A stretch of DNA of 64,000 nt from Sweltsa coloradensis (lineage: Eukaryota > Arthropoda > Insecta > Plecoptera > Chloroperlidae): NCBI GenBank assembly GCA_024449915.1, contig JAMZAV010001732.1, positions 186,001 through 250,000 of the forward strand, in the 5' to 3' direction. The notes under the pieces were generated by a model. That model saw only the letters and a list, made by a program, of their open reading frames with translations, did no database searches and had not been told where the DNA came from. Both the position numbers and the translations under genes were made by a program. Positions 10,537 through 20,640 of this stretch are shown one piece after another. How positions within the stretch are numbered: the first letter of the stretch is position 1; each line of letters opens with the position of its first letter.

Positions 10537-10864
10537 TAGGGTTGGGATTCAACTATAAATTCGTAATCGATGTCAAACCAATATTTTCTACACCACACCG
10601 AGAAAAAAAATCAACATCAAAAAATAAAAAATAAAATCCTTTTTTTCTTTTTTAATTTAAAAATAAAATAGTAATGTAATAATTAATAATAATGCAAAAG
10701 GCAACATATGGTAGAATATGGTTTTTCCATTTTACATGATTCCAAAATCAATTTTACTAAAAACAATTTTTTTTAAAGACTGCAAATCGATGTTGAATCT
10801 AAAGTCAATTTTGCTTCGACATCAATATGTCGAATCGACTAATCGATGCCAAGTGCCAACCCTA
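10537..10864. mobile_element. TAGGGTTGGG-family MITE (complete)
   Basis: TIR-like ends TAGGGTTGGGATTCAA and CCAAGTGCCAACCCTA, with ATCGATGTC words near both ends. Same family as 33375-33688 and 4902-5534. A clean target duplication is not visible. Confidence 0.75.
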
Positions 10865-11482
10865 CAGTAGGCTATAGTATAGCATGCGCAGTCCACGTAT
10901 TAGAGATCGGTGAGAAACCCGTACAACGACACCCGCGCCCTACTACACTGTACGTACGTAGTGTGGTGCGAGTCTGGGCGCAATTCGTCCTTGTTATTTG
11001 AGATACGTAGTAATATTTTTAAAGCAGGGCTAGACTGACTTGGACTAGTATAGGTGAGAGATACACACCAATTTTAAAACCACACCAAATTACAGTTTTT
11101 GTGTCCTATCGACCAGTAGGCTAATTTATGTTACAAAACTTTGAACCAAATTACTTTCCTTGGATCACTTTTTCGATATTTTGAAAGATTTTTAATTTTG
11201 GTGGGGTCTTTAGCCTTAATCTCGTTGAAATGTAATTGGTTGATTTTATAAAACCTTTTATTCTTTCACAAATCTTTTATCTTGTTTTGTCTTTGGCGGG
11301 TAAACGCCAACTTTCTGTATTGAGCCTTTAGCTCAATGTGTATCAATTTTATAAATCAGTTTTAGTGCCCAAAACAGTGTTTCATATCTTTAGGTGATTT
11401 CACGTGTGCACGCCGCAATGCTACTATGTTTATAACTAAAAGGCTGATGAGATCTGATTGGCTATAGTTCTTTAGCTGACAG
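10865..11482. other. Intergenic, nothing recognised
   Basis: No exon-like GC3 segment. A near-palindromic GTACGTACGTAGTG cluster occurs near 10950. Confidence 0.4.
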
Positions 11483-11912
11483 AAATAAATAAATCCGAAT
11501 TTAGAGTCTACCCGCTCAGTCATATAACTGATTTTCAGTGGGGGACAGTGAACCAAAGCGACCAAGCCAACCCTGTAGGCCCCGATGCAATCGACGAGTG
11601 AGCGATAAGCCGATAACCAACCAAAGAAGATCGATATTTTTTAATAGGAAATATATCAATCAGTGGTATGGACAGTGCGAACACCCGCGGATCAACGCCA
11701 GAATCAACAAGGCCGATTCACAACAGCTTTAAATTTATTGTGCCTCGTTGCTAGGAAGGCTCCAAAGTCACCGTTTTCAAATTCCTAACCCAAGAACTGA
11801 TGCACTTAAGTCCAAATCAGAAGTTAAAAAACTTCTGCAGATAGCGGGAATCGCACCCTGGACCTTCTGCATTGGAAGCAGAGACACTAACCACACGACC
11901 AACGAGCCACAC
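11483..11912 (-). mobile_element. tRNA-headed SINE, full copy
   Basis: Read on the minus strand: a tRNA-like head GTGTGGCTCGTTGG (A-box-like) ... GGTTCGATTCCC-type B box, here degraded, then a hairpin AAGTTTTTTAACTTC. A conserved body follows (GTTGATTCTGGCGTTGAT, GTGTTCGCACTGTCCATACC, GGGGCCTACAGGGTTGGCTT), then GAGTGGGTAGACTCTAAAT and an (ATTT)n tail. The related copy at 19500 has anticodon-arm sequence TCTGC-TTCCAAT-GCAGA. No protein is encoded. Confidence 0.85.
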
Positions 11913-12552
11913 GCAGCCTACAGTAGAGCATTACTGTCAGCTGGAGAACTATCTAGGGATCAGTTTTTTTTTTACATTTAAATTTTGAATGTTTAGCATT
12001 TTGTAGCAACTATTTTTTCCTCACAACTAAAACCCTAAAAGTGGGGTATTTTTTGCACTTCTAGATGGTAAATGTATGATAATTATTGGAACATTTCAAT
12101 TCAATATAGTCCCATAGAAGGCTAGAAAACATTGCTAAACTAGTTCTCAATAGGTATTCGTATTAAAAAACATTATTTTAGTGCATCAAAAACCAAAAAC
12201 CGAAAACGCATGTACATAAAACGTTTGTAACTATAGCCAATCACTCGGATCTCATCAGCCTAGACTAGAGCCTATCCCCTGGCGCATTCTCTTGGCGTCC
12301 GTCTGAATTGCATGCGGTACATTAAGTGACCAGAAAATTCTCGCACGTTAACTCGCTTAAAGATACGTTGCACTTGCACCGTCATGCTTGCTTGCCTTCT
12401 TATCAAAAATAATTGTCACATTTTTACACTAACAAAAAACATCCAAAATATAAGTGCCAAGCTCAGTATTTGATATTTGGATTCAATGTTTCAATATCAA
12501 TATAATTAAACTTGAATACCTAATATTTAATACAATTAAGAAGTTACAAAAT
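11913..12552. other. Intergenic, nothing recognised
   Basis: AT-rich, no supported exon. Confidence 0.4.
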
Positions 12553-12732
12553 CCATCCCGATCGGGGTTCGAACCCGGGTCTCCCACATTCCAGGTAGGC
12601 GCCTTAGCCAACTAGACCACCGAGACGGTAACTATTTAACTTCTGAATTGTAGTTGCATTATAGATCTGAATAGATGCTAAGGCGCCTACCTGAAATGTG
12701 GGAGACTCAGGTTTGAACCCCGATCCGGATGG
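12553..12732. repeat. tRNA-like repeat as an inverted pair
   Basis: 12553-12628 on minus reads as a tRNA-like sequence with TGGTCTAGTTGGCTAAGG (A box) and GGGTTCGAACCCC (B box). 12677-12732 is a partial copy of the same unit on +. The flanks AAAATCCATCCC and GGATGGATTTTTT continue the inversion. An acceptor stem and anticodon loop cannot be drawn convincingly, so this is a tRNA-derived SINE or pseudo-tRNA. Related units are triplicated at 58.6 kb. Confidence 0.7.
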
Positions 12733-13279
12733 ATTTTTTAACTTCTGAATTGTATTAAATATTAACAATTCCACCTAAGGGAGTGTTTCCCGACTAACCA
12801 AATCGAGAAATTGAATACCTATGTTATGCTTTTTTTAATATGTGTAAGTCCCTCTTTTAGTGGCACCATCCTTTGAACATACTTGTACATAGAATATCAA
12901 GCGATATTAAAAGTTTCCGAGTTTAATCGAATCGATAATTAGTTAATTAGTTACATCTTATTTTCCTTACGCCCATCTCGAACGTAAAGCGCCTACATTA
13001 CAAACAAACATAACTGCGTTGCACAGAACATTCTACGCAACACTGAACTCTGCTTGTCAACAGCGGTTGTTGACGTTGTAAATAAAGTACTAGATGTATG
13101 TATTGTAATTTGTATAGTTCTATTCGTATACCATTTTGTACTGATGCGTTCTGTACTGCAACACTCATTGGACATGTTACAATGAAGATAAAATAATTAT
13201 AATTAAATTTAACGTATTGTTGAAAATACTAGGTTATTTATTTGTCTCCTGTCGCTCTCCCACACTCGCATGATATTGA
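12733..13279. other. Intergenic, nothing recognised
   Basis: No exon support. It ends with GATATTGA, the left target duplication of the next element. Confidence 0.4.
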
Positions 13280-14153
13280 CAGTCTTGAGTAAGTTACTTT
13301 CAAAAAGTAACTTTTAAAAAGTTAAGTTACTTGCCTTTAAAAGTAACTTTTAAACGTTAAAAGTTCCTTGTCGGAAAAAGTAACTTACAGATAAAAGTTA
13401 CCTTAAAAGTTACTTTAAAACTTACTTTTGGGAAAACAAACACGACTTCTTACCAAAAAAAGATTAATTATTGAAACATCAACAAACTTGTTTCCAGTTA
13501 CATTTTTTTTGGAGATAAAACTTTTTATAATTATTCCATGGTAGGAGATTCAGAACAATCGAGTCCGCCATAAAGAAAAATAACAACACTGAACCAAATA
13601 AGTAACTGTCACTATTAAAACACTCAGAAAAACTGCAAAACACGTGAGACGCAATAAGATGAATGCGTATGCAGACCGGTACGTTCTCGATGACTGGTGT
13701 GACAGAAACGAATGGTGGTTTTGTTGAAATGGTCAACATCTACGACGGTCGCTCACGGCATGAGTTCATGCCAACTCTTCCATAGAGCCCAAACAAACCA
13801 CTAATATTGCTTTCAGGTTTCATTCAACCCGCTAAACTATGCGGGCGGGCGCCAGGCGGATCACAGTTATATAATATGAATTCTAGGAATCCAACTAAGA
13901 AAGGGTGGGGTGGGGTTGTTTCGAGGATTTTTGACCGGAAACAGCCACATTGCGAGAGTGATTTGCTGTTGGTATAGTTTTAAAAAGTATAGTCTGTTTC
14001 AAAAGTAACTTTTTTATAATTTCCTCATTAATAGTAACTTACAACGTTAAAAGTTACTCCCGCGAAAAAAGTAACGCGTTACCGAAAAAGTTACCAAAAA
14101 TGTAACCCGTTACTAGTAACGCGTTACTTTCAAAAATTTACTACTCAACTCTG
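13280..14153. mobile_element. hAT-like MITE, AAAAGTTAC-iterating
   Basis: Ends CAGTCTTGAGTAAGT and TACTACTCAACTCTG form an imperfect TIR between exact 8-bp duplications GATATTGA (13272-13279, 14154-14161). Both ends iterate AAAAGTAACTTTT and GTTAC words. The core is unique, with one minus-strand open frame (13479-13739) lacking transposase features. Confidence 0.9.
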
Positions 14154-14330
14154 GATATTGATAAGTTCCAAGTGTTTAAAAGTTCGTATCCAGGACCTCT
14201 GTAAGGGAGGGGTGACCAACTCAGCCCCGCAAGGGATTTGTATTGTACCCGAAAATACATTGTGTGCATATTCAATCCGTGAAAGTCTATATATATATAA
14301 CATATATTAATTATTAATAATAAAAGTAAA

Positions 14331-14402
14331 AAAGTGACTCAATTGGTAAGAGCATAGCCCGGACAGCTAAGGTCCCGGGTTCGATCCCAGGTGTAGTCAC
14401 TT
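14331..14402 (+). repeat. tRNA-like sequence (pseudo-tRNA/SINE head)
   Basis: GTGACTCAATTGGTAAGAGC resembles a D-arm/A box, GGGTTCGATCCCAG a B box, and GTGACT pairs with AGTCAC at the two ends. The anticodon stem does not pair, so a functional tRNA is not supported. Confidence 0.5.
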
Positions 14403-14585
14403 TTTACAATTCCAGTCTATAAAGTACTAACATAACAGCGTCATAGTCTCCTACTATAAAGCCAAGGTTAAACATATATATCTATTGTTTAACTTTGGTT
14501 TTATTATTTTTATTTTATTATTTATTTGGTTTTATATTTATATATATATATATAATTGGATGAGCAAAGCAAAGATTCCATTTCA

Positions 14586-15080
14586 CTACACTGGAGAAAA
14601 AAATCCGGAATGTTTTTTTTTCTTTTTTTAGCTGTTTGTTAACACGATTCCGGCTAAACCGATACTCCAATTGCGATGAAATTTGCTGGAGACCTTCGAA
14701 ATCTCTGAACTTAGATCTGCCACGTTTTTTAGTGCAATCGAAAAATTATTTCTCGTGAAAATCGCAATTTTACGATTTTTTTCGATTTTTTAAAAATTTC
14801 TTCGACTTATAACACTTACATGTTTTGTCCGATTTTAATGATTTTTTCACAGAACCATAATTTTATGAATTAAGATATTCGTGTGAAATTTGAACGCAAT
14901 CGAAAAATAATTTCTTATGAAAATCAAAATTTTACATTCTTTTTTCTTTTTTAAGCAATTCTTTGATGACACCTACATGCTTTATCCGATTGTAATGATT
15001 TTTTCACAGAACCTTAATTTTATGAATTAATATATTCGTGTGAAATTTGAGCACAATCGAATAATTATTCTTAAATTTTT
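14586..15080. repeat. Tandem AT-rich repeat, about 165-bp unit
   Basis: Units at about 14776-14931 and 14938-15075 share CGATTTTAATGATTTTTTCA, AGAACC, AATTTTATGAATTAA and TTCGTGTGAAATTTGA. A degenerate partial unit lies upstream. A related piece occurs at about 5160-5285 in the zinc-finger intron. Satellite-like or part of a larger dispersed element. Confidence 0.7.
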
Positions 15081-16320
15081 TTTTTTTTTTCTTCTTTTAA
15101 CGCCCAGAGTTGGATTTAGACCATTCTCTGCCTAGCCGCCCAGTAAAGGTCCGTCAAATATTTCCTCTTTTCCAATTTCTTTTTCTTCATGGTCCCTTTC
15201 CTCCTTCAGGGACACACATAATTCTAGGTGTTCTGCATTCTGGATATGTTCTCTGCAGAGAGGACATGTGGGTGAATCAACCACTCCTATTCTGTGAAGA
15301 TGGATGAATTGAAAAAAATTAAAAATTAAAGTTTATTTTTTATTTTATTTAATTTAATTTTTTTTAAATCTTCAACTTAGTTATGATTTTTTCACAGAAT
15401 AACAGAAAATCTGCATAACACATGGCGGCTCAATGCACCAATTACGCTCATCCATCAACGCGCCTGAAAAAGCGTTTGCGAAGCTTCCTAGTACAATCCA
15501 GTCATAATCAACAGAGAAACTTCACTAATGGAAGAGGGGACTTCTCATATTGTCATTGGGGAAGTCGTGGGCCCCCAAAGGCAAATGCCAGAACTCGCCT
15601 CTAGTTTCAGGAAGTATTTTACATTTTACATTTGTTTGACCTTTGTCATTAGTAGGGAGGCGGTTGAAGAGCTTAATTTATACCTTTAGAGAATGTTGAA
15701 TTATCTCTAAATTACTTGTTTGTTGGACTTGGACAATAATAGAAGAAGTAGGCCTACTTCGTATAACATGATGTTGCGTTTAGTTGTTATCGTGAGCTTG
15801 TGGGTCTCATCCCATAGGGCATAGAGCCAATTATCACCATTCACTATCAACTACAGTTATGGATGGCAAGCTGGTCAAATATTGTCAATTGATTAAATAT
15901 ATTTTTTACGGGGCCCAAAGTAATATTTTATACTGATTTAGTTGCATCTCAAGGGTAACTCAACTTTTTTTGTTACATTCCCTTACAAATTTGAAATTGG
16001 GCAATAATTTCACTGTACAGACTAAGTGACCCCATTCACTCATTTTCATCAATAATTATAATCACTAATGAACGTTGATCATATTGTTAGGTTGCAGACA
16101 AAATATGTCTTGGTCGTATCCTGTCGCAGAGAGCAAAATGTTTATTTTCTTAAATTCTACCGACTTTGGTTAATTGACCGGTCAACGTGCCATATACCTA
16201 ACTACAGTATTATGTAATTTTATATTTTTAAATGTATTTAGATTTTTAAAAGATGCAAATTTTCACATTTTTTGCCTTCCACAATGAAAATATGAGAGCT
16301 CTTAGCACTGTTGAAACTTT
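15081..16320. other. Intergenic, nothing recognised
   Basis: AT-rich. Short open frames at 15110 and 15422 lack splice or codon support. Confidence 0.45.
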
Positions 16321-16744
16321 ATAAATAAATAAATTGTATTTAGAGTACCCAGATGACACCTGTCAAATCTTATGTTAGTTATATAACTGGTTTTCAGTGG
16401 GGGACAGTAAATCAAAGCGACCAAGCCAACCCTGTAGGCCCCGACGCAATCGACGAGTGAGCGATAACCAACCAAAGATCGATATTTTTAATAGGAAATA
16501 TAGCAATCGGTGGTATGGACAGTGCGAACACACGCGAATCAATGCCAGAATGAACAAGGCCAAATTCAGAACAACTCTGAATTTATTATGTGCTTCGTTG
16601 CTAGGACGGCTCCAAAGTCACCGTTTACAAACTCCTAAGATAAGAACTACAGAAGTTAAAAAACTTCTGACTTTGACGGGAATCGAACCCTGAACCTTCT
16701 GCATTGGAAGCAGATACGCTAACCACAAGACCAACGAGCCACAC
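16321..16744 (-). mobile_element. tRNA-headed SINE, full copy
   Basis: Same architecture as 11483-11912: (ATAA)n at the tail side, TGATTTTCAGTGGGGGACAG, GACCAAGCCAACCCTGTAGG, the internal AAGTTAAAAAACTT hairpin, and a minus-strand tRNA-like head ending GAGCCACAC. It has an internal deletion beside the hairpin compared with the copy at 19.5 kb. Confidence 0.88.
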
Positions 16745-17734
16745 AACTTTATTGCAAACGCTGTACTAGTATTGAAAGACAGAACCCCCTCCAGACCATA
16801 GTCAATTCCTAATACGCTACAGCTTCCAGTGTTTGATTTATTGGGGCAAAAAGTGTGTTAATGTCGGCTCGAGCGTTAAGCGCGCAACTTTTATTTATTT
16901 ATCATTTATTTATCTGATTTGAAAGATTCATCAGATTCATTGGTAGCACTAGGCTTCCGAATATGAAAATGTCAATTTTAAAAGTTGTATATGTGAATAA
17001 GTCCAGTGGTACTAAGAAGTACCTTGCAACTCAAAAATCCTGTTCAGACTTTCGTTTAAGCATCTCGCCGCCGGAGCCTGTGTGTCTCACTGGAAAAACA
17101 GTTTGTTACTGATCGGACATCCCGAGTTGATCCCTCGATTACCTGCATCTTACATAGTTATTACCAAGGACAGCCTCAGACATCCCTACAAGAGTCCCAA
17201 CTCCAATATCCATAAAAGCTGGCATGCTTGCACCTCCTGGGTAATGTTTCAATAAAACAAGTTAATGCTGGGACATTCTGTTTTGAATTCTTCACTTTCA
17301 TATTAGGAAACTATTGACAAAGTCCTGGAAAAAGTCCAATGACCATGTTCCAATAAAAGCTCTGCGTTACACACGGACAGAAATGTTATATATATATATA
17401 TAGGGTAGCTTTGCTCCATTATTTTGAACATTAGCCCTTTTAAAAGAAACTATCCCTTCATAAATAAACGTTCAAGTTCGAAGTTACTCCTACCTGAAAC
17501 AAAATGTGTAGAATGCCTACACATTAGTTTAGAATATAAAAATTAAAACTTGTAAAGCTTGTTTCAAACTGGATCACAAATTGGCGCCTCTTTAGTCGAC
17601 TGCCGTGATTGGTCAATATATTAAAACTCACCGCCACCAAAGCACACAGGAACGGAACATTTTGGTATTTGACCATCTACGAACTTTACAATCAATGCAA
17701 TTCATGGCGGCAGTGGTTGTCAAAAAGGTCAAAA
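16745..17734. promoter_or_regulatory. Upstream region of PPP1R2 (no defined promoter element)
   Basis: No gene is seen. The proximal 150 bp should hold the transcription start and 5' UTR. GTGATTGGTCAAT (about 17605) contains an inverted-CCAAT-type ATTGG. I could not identify a TATA or initiator element with confidence. Confidence 0.3.
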
Positions 17735-17854
17735 ATGGCAGACAATTTAGAGCAGAAATCTTCAGAAAGTTTAGAAAAGAAACCTTCGAAAGGAATATTA
17801 AAATCTTCATCAAGTTTTGAACAGCCGGACGCACCAGCACCTGTTAAAAAGCAA
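17735..17854 (+). CDS. PPP1R2: Protein phosphatase inhibitor-2, exon 1
   Basis: The first coding exon begins at ATG 17735, chosen because it directly precedes conserved inhibitor-2 sequence. It encodes 40 residues and ends in phase 0 at CAA|GTATTT. It contains KGILK (residues 19-23), the N-terminal PP1-contact motif that defines inhibitor-2. The protein binds and inhibits the PP1 catalytic subunit in cytosol and nucleus. The five-exon model joins without frame breaks into 226 residues, close to the family's usual length of about 200. An in-frame upstream ATG at 17609 would add a non-conserved extension and is less likely. Confidence 0.93.
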
Positions 17855-18449
17855 GTATTTTTAGATATCAACAAGTTGTATTGTAATCAAAAATCAATGT
17901 TTAGTGGTTGATCGTATTTGCGTCCAACGGTGAACCTTCGCCGATAGGAGGCATGCACTTGAGATTGCCCATCCCACTTGCTAGCCTGCTAGGCCTAGGC
18001 CTCGACCTACGCTAACCTCTAAATTAGTTTCATGTGTTATGAGCCAGACTAGAGGGCACTAAGCTTTTGGGCTTAACTTTTGTAGTCTAGACTTTGGCTA
18101 GATCTAGACAAACTAGCCTAGGGCCTAGGCCCTGCTGTTTGTTTCCTTTGGAAAAATGCCTTCCCACCATAGGATAGGCCTAGGCAAAGCTTTGTGCATT
18201 AAATATCCCACTCAAAGCCCTAGAAGGCCGGATGTTGACCGTAGGCCCTAGGGGCTAATTTCTATTCAGTCACTACGTTATTTTGTTATTTATTGTTTCT
18301 GCAATTGAGTTTCCACTCGGTCTGTAATGTAACTCTGTACGGATCCCAAATTGATCCTGCGTATCACATGAGCTAAACAGGTACAATTAGGGCCCGATCT
18401 GTCACATGTAAACTTTGTAAACTAAGACCTAGGCCCTACATCGTCTTAA

Positions 18450-18756
18450 AGCGCCTGTCAGACAACCGAGAAAATTGCGCGAGAACTCTCTGGGAGTAGG
18501 AGGCCTGCACTCGTTTACATGGAACTCACCGCCTTGTTGTCAGACGGTGAGCCAGCGAGGCGCGAGCTCGCACTTGCCTTGAAAAATGTCCAACTTGTTC
18601 AACTTCCTAGCGAGTCAAGTTAGCGAGCGCCTATCAGAACCCACTACCATAACACGTGACCAGTGAACACCAATAGATGGTGTTATTGTTACCTTCATTG
18701 TCTGTCGTGTGACAAGGTTGGACAAGGTTGGATTTCCTCGATCATCTGACAGCCGC
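18450..18756. mobile_element. Small TIR element with TTAA flanks
   Basis: AGCGCCTGTCAGACAACCGAG at the left matches the reverse complement of CTCGATCATCTGACAGCCGC at the right. TTAA lies at 18446-18449 and 18757-18760, as for piggyBac-like insertions, although a TTA-type Harbinger MITE is also possible. Non-coding. Confidence 0.6.
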
Positions 18757-19320
18757 TTAACATGCGTCCTAAGTTAGAAATGATTTACTCTGACGTTTCT
18801 AGTACCGTAGCCTACCCTACGCGTGCTACCAGTAAATATGTTCATCAGTCATCACACCACTTGACGCATTCAGTAGGCCTACTGAATTTCCAATCTCGGT
18901 TCATTAATGTTTATCACAAGCTGAACTGGTAGGGCCCAGGCCTATGGTACGAGTTCAGTCCGGACTGAAATGAGGCTCTGCGATTGGATAATTTACGAAG
19001 AAAGATGGACGTTAGGCTAGCCTATCGTGTATTTGAGCTTGCGTTTGTCAATTATATTTCAGCCCGTACAGAGCAAGCTGGCTCGGCTTCTCAACCAAAC
19101 TGAACAGAGGATCAGACAAATCCAGTCTGGGCTCAGGTCAAGTTTGTATAGGGCCTAACCCAGCTCGGCACTTCTTCGGTTGGTATAGGCCTACCCCAAC
19201 TTTTTTATCTGCAATGTTAGGGGAATTTATAAGTAAGCTGGGGGGGGGGGGGGCGCAATGCGCGGAGGATGTTTTACAATATTATCATTATTATTATTGA
19301 TTCATAGCAATTGTCGTAAA

Positions 19321-19374
19321 AGTTTGCCCCGACTGGGGTAGGTTCTGGGTTCGAACTCCAGTTGGGGCAAACTT
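19321..19374 (+). repeat. Truncated pseudo-tRNA
   Basis: TTTGCCCC/GGGGCAAA can pair as an acceptor stem and CTGGGTTCGAACTCCAG is a clean T-arm with B box. The D and anticodon arms are deleted. Confidence 0.5.
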
Positions 19375-19499
19375 TTACGATGTATTGAGTGCTACGAATC
19401 AATAACTATGTCTTTAAAGCGGGCTTATGCTTAAAAACCTTAAGCCTAGGCCTATATTCATCATTATTATTTAAAAATATATATATATATATATATAGG

Positions 19500-19912
19500 C
19501 CTATTTAGAGTCTACCCACTCAGTTATAGGCCTATAACTGATTTTCAGTGGGGGACAGTATATCAAAGCGACCAAGCCAACCCTGTAGGCCCCGACGCAA
19601 TGGACGATTGAGCGATAACCAATCAAAGATCGATATTTTTAATAGGAAATATAGCAATCAGTGGTATGGACAGTGCGAACACCCGCGAATCAACGCCAGA
19701 ATCAACAAGGCCGATTCTGAACAACTCTGAATTTATTATGTGCTTCGTTTCTAGGACGGCTCCAAAGTCACCGTTTACAAACTCCTAAGACGCGAACTGA
19801 TGGACTTAAGTCCAAATCAGAAGTTAAAAAACTTCTGACTTTGGCGGGAATCGAACCCTGGACCTTCTGCATTGGAAGCAAATACGCTAACAACAAGACC
19901 AACGAGCCACAC
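19500..19912 (-). mobile_element. tRNA-headed SINE, best-preserved copy
   Basis: On the minus strand the head reads GTGTGGCTCGTTGG ... an anticodon-arm-like TTGC/TCTGC-TTCCAAT-GCAGA ... CCAGGGTTCGATTCCCGCC. A loop T-T-C-C-A-A-T would give anticodon CCA, suggesting a tRNA-Trp-like ancestor (inference). After it come the AAGTTTTTTAACTTC hairpin, a body of about 300 bp, and the GAGTGGGTAGACTCTAAATA tail next to a TA microsatellite. Confidence 0.88.
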
Positions 19913-19930
19913 AATTATTATTATTATTAC

Positions 19931-20108
19931 AAGGGAAGCGCCAAAGTCGTTGTTAAACGAGTGAGTGAGTGAGCCAAGTGTTGAGTACCCGGGAACATCC
20001 CCTTTCCTCCCCTATACCTAAGGATCTAGACCAGTACGAGGAATGATACCGGGTACTCAACACATGGCTCACTCACTCGTTTAACAACGACTTTGGCGTT
20101 TCCCTAGA
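19931..20108. repeat. Hairpin with AACGCCAAAGTCGTTGTT ends
   Basis: GCGCCAAAGTCGTTGTTAAA with GAGTGAGTGAGCC...GTTGAGTACCCGG at the left is mirrored at 20058-20108. An incomplete single arm of the same sequence occurs at 24075-24113 in intron 3, so it is a dispersed family. Confidence 0.8.
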
Positions 20109-20269
20109 TATTTTAATTGAACATTTGAAATGCGAATCGTGTTCAAAACGTATTAGCGTGAAACATTAACAAATTTCCAAGATAAAACAAAATCACCTAA
20201 GTTTTATTTCCCATTTAACACCCCTCAAAAATAATATGTGGGTGTAAAAATATAAAAAATGTTCGAGCT

Positions 20270-20345
20270 AACGGGTATCGAACCCCAACCCTCCGTGTGG
20301 TACGCTAAATGCTTACCAATAGGCCATGCAAGCCACGTAGATGTG
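20270..20345 (-). repeat. tRNA-like sequence
   Basis: On minus, TGGCCTATTGGTAAGC (A-box-like) and GGGGTTCGATACCC (B box) are spaced as in a tRNA gene, but acceptor pairing is poor. Confidence 0.4.
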
Positions 20346-20399
20346 GTCCCGATAGCTGCTACTAAACAAATACTATCGATATTTAAAATCATTTATTTA

Positions 20400-20640
20400 T
20401 TTATTGTAGGATTAAATCGCAATGGATCTAGTTGATTTTGTTAACAGTTCTCAATAATTTCGTACCGGATGTCTGTTTTAAAAATTCAGCCCAATCTGTT
20501 CAGCGGTTCGGCTGATTTTCGACGTACAGACAGACAGATAGACAGACAGAATCACAGAATGAGAACCGTTCGAGTTGAATGGAGACACTCGGTCGCTCCG
20601 CTCCCTCGTTTAATTATTATTATTATTATTATTATTAGGC
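20400..20640 (+). repeat. Dispersed repeat ending in GAGACACTCGGTCGCTCCG and (ATT)n
   Basis: Contains CAGACAGACAGATAGACAGA, then CGAGTTGAATGGAGACACTC, a Tyr-rich GCTCCGCTCCCTCG, and an ATT run. The end resembles repeat family B (35.2 kb: GTGGAGACGCTCGCTTCGCT), so it is probably a related retroelement 3' end. Confidence 0.55.

Noticed and set aside
14331..14402. Functional tRNA gene
   Set aside because: A and B boxes are present but the anticodon stem does not pair; kept as a tRNA-like repeat only.
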